Assembly: GCA_937993755.1 (NCBI GenBank)
Contig: CALKMA010000036.1
Location: forward strand, 1 to 14,603
Length of the DNA: 14,603 nucleotides
Direction of reading: 5' to 3'
Origin: HGM13233 sp900762805
GTDB lineage: Bacteria > Bacillota > Clostridia > Oscillospirales > Ruminococcaceae
Shown: one piece after another, positions 1 to 5,227 of the stretch
Position numbering within the stretch: position 1 is the stretch's first letter
Layout of the letters: each line of letters opens with the position of its first letter
The notes under the pieces: generated by a model
Databases searched by the model: none
What the model saw: the letters and a program-made list of their open reading frames with translations, nothing else
What the model was told of the DNA's origin: nothing
Program-made: the position numbers and the translations under genes

Positions 1-55
<55 letters not shown>

Positions 56-70
56 TCAGAATTCTATTAT

Positions 71-99
71 ATTATAATCTATGAAAAGCTGATTGTCAA
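71..99 (-). promoter_or_regulatory. Consensus sigma-A promoter for the initiator tRNA
   Basis: On the minus strand TTGACA (94-99) is followed after exactly 17 bp by TATAAT (71-76). This is a perfect match to the vegetative consensus. A start near 64 would give a leader of about 9 nt before the tRNA. An overlapping second TATAAT lies at 66-71. Confidence 0.9.
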
Positions 100-128
100 G
101 CCCTTTGGCAAGATTTTCGGCTCTGCTT

Positions 129-154
129 AAAAAATACCGGCGCGGCTGCGCCGG
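129..154 (-). terminator. Rho-independent terminator upstream of the tRNA promoter
   Basis: On the minus strand CCGGCGC (154-148), loop AGCC and GCGCCGG (143-137) form a perfect 7-bp stem, followed by TATTTTTT down to 129. It would stop transcripts from the HAD gene and from the promoter at 198-226 before they reach the initiator tRNA promoter. Confidence 0.85.
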
Positions 155-195
155 CGGCCCACCGGCCTGCAAGTAGGTTAAGAGGGAATGCAGCT
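129..195 (-). ncRNA. Candidate small RNA of about 60-66 nt
   Basis: This segment is bounded by a near-consensus promoter (TTGACA-17-TACAAT, 226-198) and an intrinsic terminator (154-129), both on the minus strand, with no ORF between them. The unstructured 5' part of about 35 nt contains the pyrimidine-rich stretch CATTCCCTCTTAACC, and the rest is the terminator hairpin. I do not recognise a known RNA family. It could also be only a tandem promoter and attenuator ahead of the tRNA gene. Position and signals are seen in the sequence; existence as a stable RNA is inference. Confidence 0.35.
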
Positions 196-197
196 AT

Positions 198-226
198 ATT
201 GTAGCCCCGATGGGATTCTCTGTCAA
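198..226 (-). promoter_or_regulatory. Near-consensus sigma-A promoter, minus strand
   Basis: TTGACA (221-226) is separated by 17 bp from TACAAT (198-203) on the minus strand. Predicted transcription would start near 191-195 and meet the terminator at 129-154 after about 60 nt. It lies downstream of the HAD stop codon at 302, so it does not serve that gene. Confidence 0.75.
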
Positions 227-301
227 TTTGCTATGATACTGGTAAAATAGGGCTTGTCAGACAGCGCCGGACGGCGCGTTCCGTCTATGCCCAGCCGCCT
301 G

Positions 302-1093
302 TCAAGCCCCTGCCGCTTGCCCCAGCAGGATATCGACGGCCTCGGCAACCGAGCCGACGACCCAGCGCGCGCCCCGACGGGCCTCCTCACAGCCATCGGC
401 CATGGCAAAGCCGCCGAAGGTGCGGATCATCCCGACGTCGTTCTGGCCGTCGCCGATGGGGTATAGATCGCCGTGCAGCTGCCTGTTCAGGCGCCGCAGG
501 CCGTCGGTCTTGGAGCTGCCCGGCCCCGATATGTCGATAACACCCCGGTTATTATGCAGCGCCGCACGCCCGCCAAGCTGCTTCTGCAGCGCCGCAAGGA
601 ACGGCTCGCGCAGCGCGTCGTCCTCCACAATAATGACAAAATTATAGATGCGGCCGCGTCTGAGCGCCGACTCCGGGTCCCGGCTCACGATGACGCCGGC
701 CTCACTGTCCTCATAAAAGCGGGCCATCCACTCGCTTTCGGACACAACAGCCTCCTCGGCGTCCGAAAAGCTGATATGCGAGAGTTTCCACTGCCGGGCA
801 AGGGCGAGGATCTCACGCGCCGTCGCCCCGTCGATGGGGCTGCAATACAGCTCTTCTCCACTGCCGTCCAGGATCAAGCCGCCGGTGGCATAAACGAAAA
901 AATCAAGCCGCACGCCGCCCATATGGCGGTAGAGGTCGGACTGAATGAAGCGCGGCGTGCGCCCCGTTACCAGACCGAAGCGATGGCCGGCCGCCTGAAA
1001 CCGGACGATGGCGGCCCGATCGGCTTCACTGACGCCTCCGTGGTTGAGTGTGCCGTCCCAATCAGATGCTAATATCTTCATAATATGTTTCAT
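302..1093 (-). CDS. HAD superfamily hydrolase, Cof/IIB-type phosphatase
   Basis: This is a 263-residue cytosolic phosphatase of the haloacid dehalogenase superfamily, with the subclass IIB cap arrangement. Motif I is DWDGTL (D11 nucleophile, D13 acid/base), motif II is LVTGR (T43), motif III is the Lys in SSKTDGL (about K195), and motif IV is GDGQNDVGM (D215, D219, Mg2+ binding). The cap lies between motifs II and III, roughly residues 75-190. Length fits Cof-type sugar-phosphate or cofactor phosphatases; the substrate cannot be read from the sequence. The start at 1093 follows GGAAGCAGAG, a modest ribosome binding site. The Met at residue 5 has none. The gene is monocistronic, transcribed from the promoter at 1327-1356 through a leader of about 230 nt, and ends in the terminator at 129-154. 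Confidence 0.93.
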   Translation of the reverse strand: MKHIMKILASDWDGTLNHGGVSEADRAAIVRFQAAGHRFGLVTGRTPRFIQSDLYRHMGGVRLDFFVYATGGLILDGSGEELYCSPIDGATAREILALARQWKLSHISFSDAEEAVVSESEWMARFYEDSEAGVIVSRDPESALRRGRIYNFVIIVEDDALREPFLAALQKQLGGRAALHNNRGVIDISGPGSSKTDGLRRLNRQLHGDLYPIGDGQNDVGMIRTFGGFAMADGCEEARRGARWVVGSVAEAVDILLGQAAGA

Positions 1094-1186
1094 TTTCTCT
1101 GCTTCCGGCTGCCAGATGCTCGGTTCAAATTGTGTTCACCCTTGCGAAAGCGTTCCATTTCCCGCTGTTTCCGGCTGCCGGATGCT
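1091..1186. repeat. Short imperfect tandem duplication in the HAD leader
   Basis: TTCCGGCTGCCAGATGCT (1103-1120) recurs as TTCCGGCTGCCGGATGCT (1169-1186), 17 of 18 identical and 66 bp apart. The flanking CATTTTCTCTG (1091) and CATTTCCCGCTG (1156) are also similar, so the duplicated element is about 30 bp. Both copies lie in the transcribed leader of the HAD gene, the proximal copy adjoining its start codon and ribosome binding site. Confidence 0.6.
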
Positions 1187-1214
1187 TTTCAAGTCACCGA
1201 CGGGCCCGTTGCGG

Positions 1215-1230
1215 CGCCGCCGAAGCGGCG
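1215..1230 (-). other. UUCG-capped hairpin in the HAD leader
   Basis: On the minus-strand RNA this reads CGCCGC-UUCG-GCGGCG, a perfect 6-bp stem with an exceptionally stable UUCG tetraloop. No U-run follows, so it is not an intrinsic terminator. It lies midway in the HAD mRNA leader and probably shapes or stabilises that RNA. Confidence 0.6.
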
Positions 1231-1326
1231 GGATCGTCAAAGCGAAACGGCCGCTGAAATGATGTTCGGCGTGCCAAGCCCGCGGATATCCCGTCTGCGG
1301 CGGCATGTCGGGCTTTGCCGAGGTCT

Positions 1327-1356
1327 ATTATAACATATCCGGCCACCGCCCTGCAA
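1327..1356 (-). promoter_or_regulatory. Extended -10 promoter for the HAD gene
   Basis: On the minus strand, TGTTATAAT gives an extended -10 (TATAAT at 1327-1332 preceded by TGT). A partial -35, TTGCAG (1351-1356), lies 18 bp upstream. The predicted start near 1320 leaves a leader of about 230 nt before the HAD start at 1093. Confidence 0.75.
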
Positions 1357-1471
1357 CCGGAGCCGGCCGGCAGCCCGGCATATCCAAAGCCTGAACACTG
1401 CCGCGCCTGGAACGAGCCGGAAGCCGCACGCGGAGAAAACGGGAGCCGGCGGCGCCTGGCTGTCCGCTGCG

Positions 1472-1499
1472 CATAACCGCCCGCCGGAGCGCATACTCA
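1472..1499 (+). promoter_or_regulatory. Possible sigma-E (sporulation) promoter of yabPQ
   Basis: CATAAC (1472-1477), 14 bp, then CATACTCAT (1492-1500) resembles the mother-cell sigma-E pattern (CATATT, 13-15 bp, CATACAnT). YabP and YabQ are sigma-E regulon members in Bacillus subtilis. The predicted start would fall near 1505, directly at the ribosome binding site, leaving a very short leader. The -35 match is only partial. Confidence 0.35.
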
Positions 1500-1516
1500 T
1501 ATCGTGAGGTGATGGT

Positions 1517-1798
1517 ATGCAGCAAAACCAACCGGCGGCGGGTCGCCCGCACAGCCTGACCGTCGAGGGGCGGGAGCGGGCAAGCATCAGCGGCGTGATC
1601 GAGGTGCTCAGCTATGACGACGCCTCGGTGCTTGCCTCCAGCGACTGCGGCGACCTGTACATTGAAGGGACGTCGCTGCGCATCAAGAGCTTTGACGTCA
1701 GCGGCGGCCTGCTGCTGATCGAGGGCAGCATCGACAGCGTGCGCTATCTGGCGGGCAAGAGCAAAAAGAGCGGCCTGCTCGAACGGCTGTTTCGGTGA
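1517..1798 (+). CDS. yabP: Sporulation protein YabP
   Basis: This is a 93-residue protein of the YabP/YqfC family, needed for sporulation in Bacillus subtilis and made in the mother cell. The family pattern is visible: an N-terminal HSLTVEGRERASISGV segment, then beta-rich alternation (EVLSYDDASVLASS, GDLYIEGTSLRIKSFDV, GGLLLIEGSIDSVRYL), and a basic C-terminus ending LLERLFR. Length is typical. The ATG follows GAGGTGAT at a short distance. The stop overlaps the GTG start of yabQ by four bases (GTGA), so the two are translationally coupled. The usual upstream partner yabO (S4-domain protein) is absent; a divergent HAD gene lies there instead. Confidence 0.92.
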   Translation: MQQNQPAAGRPHSLTVEGRERASISGVIEVLSYDDASVLASSDCGDLYIEGTSLRIKSFDVSGGLLLIEGSIDSVRYLAGKSKKSGLLERLFR

Positions 1799-2232
1799 GC
1801 TACGCCGACGCCCCCGCCATAGCCGACGCCCTGCGCGACACGGCGCTGTCCGCCGGCTTCGGCTTCGCGGCGGGGCTGCTGTGGCAGCTTTTCCTGCTGC
1901 CCTTCGGCGGCAAAAAGCGCCGTCCGGCGGCTATGGCTGTCAGCCTGCTGTTCGGCGCGGGCGGTTCCTTCTTTGCCATGCTCTTCATCATCGGGCGCAC
2001 CGGCAGCCGCGTCATGCGGTGGTATATCGCGCTGGGGATGCTGCTCGGCCTTGTGCTGTGGCGGATGGCCGGCTGGCAGCTGCTCCGGCGGGGGCTGACG
2101 GCGGCCGCGCGGGGACCGGCGCTGCTGTTCGGCGCAGCGGCCCGTCTGCTGCTGCTCCCGCTGAAGGCTCTCCGGCGGCTGCGGCGGCAAAAGCAGCCCC
2201 CGTCTTGCAAACACTCCGAAAATAAGCTATAA
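1795..2232 (+). CDS. yabQ: Spore cortex biosynthesis protein YabQ
   Basis: This is a 145-residue integral membrane protein. Position directly after yabP, size and hydrophobic profile identify it as YabQ, required for spore cortex formation and located at the forespore membranes. The membrane segments are roughly residues 18-36 (GFGFAAGLLWQLFLLPF), 46-66 (MAVSLLFGAGGSFFAMLFIIG), 74-92 (RWYIALGMLLGLVLWRMAG) and possibly 105-122. The C-terminus is short and strongly basic (KALRRLRRQK). The start is the GTG at 1795 overlapping the yabP stop; no later start is well placed. The last codons lie inside a vegetative promoter for divIC. Identification rests more on context and topology than on strong motifs. 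Confidence 0.82.
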   Translation: MSYADAPAIADALRDTALSAGFGFAAGLLWQLFLLPFGGKKRRPAAMAVSLLFGAGGSFFAMLFIIGRTGSRVMRWYIALGMLLGLVLWRMAGWQLLRRGLTAAARGPALLFGAAARLLLLPLKALRRLRRQKQPPSCKHSENKL

Positions 2233-2233
2233 T
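2205..2233 (+). promoter_or_regulatory. Sigma-A promoter for divIC inside the end of yabQ
   Basis: TTGCAA (2205-2210), 17 bp, TATAAT (2228-2233). The -10 box overlaps the yabQ stop codon (TAA at 2230-2232). It lets the division gene be expressed in growing cells independently of sporulation control of yabPQ. Confidence 0.85.
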
Positions 2234-2274
2234 CATACTATAGGAACAATAACGTATGATCGGAGAAATGCAGA

Positions 2275-2574
2275 ATGGCCAAAAAGAAGCTGCCGTTTCG
2301 GACACGCCTGCTGCGCGGCTTGGCCGCTGCGCTGTCGCTGGTGCTGCTGGTCTATTTTGCCTCGGTCATCGTAGGGGATGTCCGCGCCATCCGCGCCCAG
2401 CAGCGTGAGCTGGAGGCGCTGAATATCCAGATCCGCCGGCAGCAGGCCATCAATGACGAATTGACACGCCTGATCAAGAGCGGAACGCTGGAGGAGCAGC
2501 TTGAGCGCGTCGCACGCGAAAAGCTGGGCTATATCAGGCCCGATGAGCGCATCTATATCGACTCGCCCGACTGA
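2275..2574 (+). CDS. divIC: Cell division septum protein DivIC/FtsB
   Basis: This is a 99-residue bitopic protein of the DivIC/FtsB family, which joins FtsL and DivIB/FtsQ in the divisome. It has a basic cytoplasmic start (MAKKKLPFRTRLLR), one transmembrane helix at about residues 15-34, an extracytoplasmic coiled coil at about 35-68 (RAIRAQQRELEALNIQIRRQ) and the conserved end ARE-KLGYIRPDE. Length is typical. The start follows GGAG at 2262-2265. The gene lies 42 bp after yabQ, the usual order in Clostridia and Bacilli, but has its own promoter. A GC-rich terminator hairpin follows about 80 bp downstream. Confidence 0.93.
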   Translation: MAKKKLPFRTRLLRGLAAALSLVLLVYFASVIVGDVRAIRAQQRELEALNIQIRRQQAINDELTRLIKSGTLEEQLERVAREKLGYIRPDERIYIDSPD

Positions 2575-2653
2575 AAGCGCGGCCCTGCTTCGGACCGTAT
2601 AGGCCATGCGGCGTTATTTCAGACCGTGAATGTGCCGCAGCATCAAATAACAG

Positions 2654-2691
2654 CAGCCGCCCCCGATGCCGTTTTGCGCCGGGGGCGGCTG
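2654..2691 (+). terminator. Strong GC hairpin after divIC, probable terminator
   Basis: CAGCCGCCCCCG (2654-2665) pairs perfectly with CGGGGGCGGCTG (2680-2691), a 12-bp stem with a 14-nt loop. TTCTGT follows, a weak U-rich tail. It is the only strong hairpin between divIC and the next promoter. Confidence 0.6.
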
Positions 2692-2804
2692 TTCTGTACG
2701 GCCGATGAAGCGTCGGAAAGAGCATAAAAAGCAGTCTGCCACCTGGGGCAAAGCTCCCATCAGCTTGCTCGCAAAGGGGCTGCCGCCGGGTCTTTGAGCC
2801 GCGC
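2692..2804. other. Intergenic spacer, no gene seen
   Basis: No start with a ribosome binding site or recognisable protein was found between the divIC terminator and the promoter at 2805. A small hairpin (GGGGC AAA GCTCC, about 2748-2760) is the only structure noticed. A minus-strand frame stays open across this stretch and the preceding terminator, but it has no ribosome binding site or family resemblance. Confidence 0.5.
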
Positions 2805-2834
2805 TTGACTTTCCCGTCCGGCTTATGGTAAAAT
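2805..2834 (+). promoter_or_regulatory. Strong promoter of the short-ORF/lipoprotein unit
   Basis: TTGACT (2805-2810), 18 bp, TAAAAT (2829-2834) with an extended -10 TGG immediately upstream. The predicted start is near 2841. No comparable promoter is visible between the terminator at 3026 and the lipoprotein start, so this is the best candidate for both. Confidence 0.8.
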
Positions 2835-2837
2835 ATT

Positions 2838-2852
2838 TATACAGACAGTATA
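2838..2852. promoter_or_regulatory. Operator-like dyad at the transcription start
   Basis: TATAC-AGACA-GTATA is a perfect 5+5 inverted repeat directly after the -10 box and over the predicted start site, a position where a bound repressor would block initiation. No regulator gene lies beside it, so the binding protein is unknown. Confidence 0.4.
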
Positions 2853-2886
2853 CCCATCTGACAAGCCATGTTCAGGAGGCACCGTC

Positions 2887-2991
2887 ATGTATTGTTTCCA
2901 TAATGCCCGATCTGGCCTTGTGCAGATGCGGTATCCGTGCGGCTCCCGATTATGGAGAGAGCGTATCAAAATCGTTCCTGTTGGCGCATGA
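2887..2991 (+). CDS. 34-residue peptide, possible leader peptide
   Basis: The ATG at 2887 sits 7 bp after a full AGGAGG (2874-2879), the best ribosome binding site in the window. The peptide begins MYCFHNARSG, contains two cysteines (C3, C18), five arginines concentrated late (R21, R24 and R26 within RLWRER), and ends KIVPVGA. It has no membrane segment or recognisable domain. The TGA stop (2989-2991) lies inside the left arm of an intrinsic terminator hairpin, the arrangement of leader peptides in attenuators. It may instead be a free-standing small protein. Function is unknown; translation is strongly suggested by the ribosome binding site. Confidence 0.55.
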   Translation: MYCFHNARSGLVQMRYPCGSRLWRERIKIVPVGA

Positions 2992-3026
2992 GCCGGACTG
3001 ATGATCCGTCGGCTCATGCGCTTTTT
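2984..3026 (+). terminator. Intrinsic terminator or attenuator overlapping the short ORF stop
   Basis: GCGCATGAGCCG (2984-2995) pairs perfectly over 12 bp with CGGCTCATGCGC (3010-3021), followed by TTTTT (3022-3026). An upstream CGGCTC (2940-2945) repeats the first six bases of the right arm and could pair instead with GAGCCG (2990-2995), giving a possible competing structure. The lipoprotein start lies only about 40-57 nt beyond, without a promoter of its own, which suggests regulated readthrough. Confidence 0.9.
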
Positions 3027-3083
3027 GTCAGGCTTCTCAGCGGGGAACACCGTGTTAATCTGTGAATGAAAGGAAAATCAAAA

Positions 3084-3962
3084 TTGAAACGAAAAGCCAT
3101 TGCCGCAGCCGCGCTTCTTGCTATAAGCTGCGCTTTCTCGGCCGCGTGTCAGCCTGCCGTGACCGGTGAACGACCGTCCGTTTATAAGTCGGCGAATGTC
3201 GAGGTATCCCTTGCCGATGATGCAGACGTGATCAGGTATGCCGATTATTACTGGTCTGTGCTTACGGAGGACATGGCCTACACCAAAAACACGGTGATAC
3301 TGTCAGGCATTGCATCAAACATTCGCCCGGCGACGGTAACATACGAGTACAGGGGGGCGACCGTATCTGACAGCATCACGATCTTTGATATACAAATATC
3401 CGATGTTCTGGCTTGCCGCTCCGGCTCCTTTCGGCAGGGAGATATTGTAACCGTCGGCGTTGGCTATAACATGAATAAATACGGAGAGGGGCTTCCGATC
3501 ATTAAAGACGGAGCATCGTATTTGATATTCTGTTATGTAGCTGCCGATCAGGAAAATGATTTGTTGGAGTTATCGAATTATCTGGATTGCTGGATCAGTG
3601 CGCCGAAGGATCTCCTCTTAGAAAGAGTGGGCGATTTTTACCTGTCGATCGGCTTTTTCTCTGACGTCCAGGGCTCTCTCCGGCTTGTGGACTGCTTGAA
3701 TTTGACAGAAGCGCAGGTTGATTCATTATCAGCGATCGCTGTTGACAACACGGATCATGTGCGCGCGTTCATTGACGAAAAAATCGTGCGGGGCTCCAAA
3801 GAAGCCGCTTTGACAAAAGCCGCAGATGCGCTGCTTGTGCTGAAGACCCGCACAGTGAGAAATTCCGCGGACTTGTGGAATCTTGCAAACAGATCATACT
3901 TGATCGGCTGCAGCGACCTTGAAAACCATGTGCGGACTACTGCCTTAGCATATGGCAGCTGA
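3084..3962 (+). CDS. Probable secreted lipoprotein of unknown function
   Basis: This is a protein of about 292 residues with a lipoprotein-type signal: basic MKRKAIAAAALLAIS followed by Cys, then FSAAC six residues later, either of which could be the lipidated cysteine. I chose TTG 3084 because AAAGGA (3069-3074) lies 9 bp before it. The in-frame ATG at 3066 would add six residues but has no ribosome binding site. The middle part reads as a beta-barrel domain (VILSGIASNIRP, TIFDIQISDVLACRSGSFRQGDIVTVGVGY, GASYLIFCYVA), a pattern seen in uncharacterised secreted Firmicute proteins. The C-terminal third is helical. No catalytic motif was found. Codons are clearly less GC-rich than in neighbouring genes, suggesting recent acquisition. 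It sits behind the short ORF and terminator and is probably expressed by readthrough. Confidence 0.75.
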   Translation: MKRKAIAAAALLAISCAFSAACQPAVTGERPSVYKSANVEVSLADDADVIRYADYYWSVLTEDMAYTKNTVILSGIASNIRPATVTYEYRGATVSDSITIFDIQISDVLACRSGSFRQGDIVTVGVGYNMNKYGEGLPIIKDGASYLIFCYVAADQENDLLELSNYLDCWISAPKDLLLERVGDFYLSIGFFSDVQGSLRLVDCLNLTEAQVDSLSAIAVDNTDHVRAFIDEKIVRGSKEAALTKAADALLVLKTRTVRNSADLWNLANRSYLIGCSDLENHVRTTALAYGS

Positions 3963-4192
3963 TGAAAGGGTGTGCTTAAAGCACGCGTAAGCAAAAAATG
4001 AAGCACTCGTTCACTGTATCCCTTATCGGATGAGATGATGTCGGCCGGGGCCTAACCATACCGGCGGTGCGGCAGCTGCTTGACAGCGAGAAGCTGAACG
4101 CCTTCGCTGTCAGCCGCGTTGTCAGGCTGCCGGTTCCCGCGCTTCCCGCGGCGATAGGCTCCGGCTGCTCACTCTGCCGGTTTCCCGCATAC

Positions 4193-4240
4193 AAGGGCGG
4201 GCAGCGCTCAACGCGCCGCCCGCCCTTATTTGTGTTTCTG
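4193..4240 (+). terminator. Probable terminator of the lipoprotein transcript
   Basis: AAGGGCGGGC (4193-4202) pairs with GCCCGCCCTT (4218-4227), a perfect 10-bp stem, followed by ATTTGTGTTT. It is 230 bp past the lipoprotein stop and the first hairpin there with a U-rich tail. Confidence 0.65.
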
Positions 4241-4277
4241 CTCTGCCCCGTTCATCGGGGCAGAGGCCCGTTTTATA
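4241..4277 (+). terminator. Second hairpin with partial T-run
   Basis: CTCTGCCCCG (4241-4250), loop TTCAT, CGGGGCAGAG (4256-4265) is a perfect 10-bp stem. GCCCGTTTTAT follows, so the T-run is displaced by five bases. It may act as a backup terminator for plus-strand transcription. Confidence 0.5.
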
Positions 4278-4375
4278 CCCGTCCTTACTTGCAGGGCAAA
4301 ATGCCCGTATGCCCCGCCCGTTTATCCGGGCAGCGGGGCTTCTGCCCCGCTTCAGGGTGCAGAACCGAGCCTGCA

Positions 4376-4400
4376 TGCCGCCCGATCGGTCGGGGCGGCA
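4376..4400 (-). terminator. Hairpin just past the 4444 gene, possible minus-strand terminator
   Basis: TGCCGCCC (4376-4383) pairs with GGGCGGCA (4393-4400), about 45 bp after the stop codon of the minus-strand gene. No T-run follows on the minus strand, so the terminator role is uncertain. Confidence 0.35.
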
Positions 4401-4443
4401 TTCATGTACAGCTTTTCGGAGAGCTTCCGCGCGCCGCCGTCAG

Positions 4444-5175
4444 CTATTCATCGGTCTTGACGCCGGTGATATCGTCGCGCTTGGCGCAGAAGGAGCAGAG
4501 GCGGGTGCGGCTGGCCGCGATAGCCTCCTCGACCGTGCCCTCAGTGAGCTGCTCCGACTGGTTGAGCGACTGGCAGTCGGTGTGCGTGTGATAGACCCGT
4601 CCGAACGGCGCCCAATAGACATGCTGGCCGCTCAGCGCAGACACGGCAGCCGCCTTGTCCTCAGCCGAAACGGGGTTCCAGTCGTAGTTGACCAGACCGC
4701 CGACGAGCAGCGCGATGACGGCGACAACCGTGGCAATAGCCTTGGTCTTTTTATCGGCATCCTTCTTGGTAAGGATAAGGATGATGAGCGGCACAAAGGC
4801 AACGACCGTGACGATCAGGCCCATGTTGTTCCACATCCAGAACTTGACCTTGTTGGCCTCACTGGCGGGATCAATATGATTGGCCTTCTTCCACAGCTGC
4901 GAGCCGATGATAACGCAGACCAGATCGAGCACGATGGCGATGATCAGCTGATAGAGCATCGGCAGGAAGGTGAGATTGATCCTGCCGAACAGAACCAGGA
5001 CGGCCAGCACCTCAAAGGCGATGGCGACGATCCACAGGATGACAGCGCCGACGCGCAGGCCGCCGGCATTGCCGACGGGCGCCGCCTGCTTGATGGGGGC
5101 CTTGCGGCCTTCGGAGGCCTTTACCTCCTCACCCGTAGAGGCCGAGATGATCTTCTTCGGTTTTTTTTCAGCCAT
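4444..5175 (-). CDS. Four-helix membrane protein with C-terminal His/Cys motif, unknown function
   Basis: This is a protein of 243 residues. The N-terminus is Lys-rich and cytoplasmic-looking (1-40), followed by four predicted membrane helices at about 42-64, 71-93, 117-136 and 147-163. A soluble C-terminal domain at about 185-235 has VYWAPFGRVYHTHTDCQSL and then LCSFC. H196, H198, C201, C227 and C230 could form a metal site; similar YH-x-DC...CxxC tails occur in uncharacterised bacterial proteins. I chose ATG 5175 because AAGGAG lies about 9 bp upstream; ATG 5196 would place that site inside the coding region. It has its own near-consensus promoter at 5228-5256. No function can be assigned. 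Confidence 0.8.
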   Translation of the reverse strand: MAEKKPKKIISASTGEEVKASEGRKAPIKQAAPVGNAGGLRVGAVILWIVAIAFEVLAVLVLFGRINLTFLPMLYQLIIAIVLDLVCVIIGSQLWKKANHIDPASEANKVKFWMWNNMGLIVTVVAFVPLIILILTKKDADKKTKAIATVVAVIALLVGGLVNYDWNPVSAEDKAAAVSALSGQHVYWAPFGRVYHTHTDCQSLNQSEQLTEGTVEEAIAASRTRLCSFCAKRDDITGVKTDE

Positions 5176-5227
5176 TTTTGAGAATCTCCTTTTCATAAAA
5201 CTGTTAATAGGTTGGTACTATACCTCT

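Larger units (their letters stand above)
3963..4443. other. Convergent intergenic region rich in hairpins
   Basis: No supported gene lies here. The region separates the plus-strand lipoprotein from a minus-strand gene ending at 4444. It holds at least six GC-rich inverted repeats: 4081-4112 (TGACAGCGA/TCGCTGTCA), 4193-4227, 4241-4265, 4294-4306 (GGGC/GCCC), 4333-4350 (GCGGGGC-TTCT-GCCCCGC) and 4376-4400. An outer pair, CGGCAGC (4070-4076) and GCTGCCG (4126-4132), encloses the first hairpin. Confidence 0.6.

Noticed and set aside
1215..1230. UUCG hairpin as a terminator
   Set aside because: No T-run follows on either strand, and it sits between the HAD promoter and its start codon.
2620..2800. 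Minus-strand frames open through the divIC terminator region
   Set aside because: They read through a strong hairpin, have no ribosome binding site or recognisable motif, and oppose the divIC transcription unit. They could be a dispersed intergenic repeat, but there is only one copy here.
2700..2800. Riboswitch (ZTP or glycine type) in the spacer
   Set aside because: Only short fragments such as CCGCCGGG resemble known consensus pieces; the core architecture is not present.
4309..5181. 290-codon open frame on the plus strand
   Set aside because: It runs antisense to the four-helix membrane protein gene, which has a promoter, ribosome binding site and sensible membrane topology.
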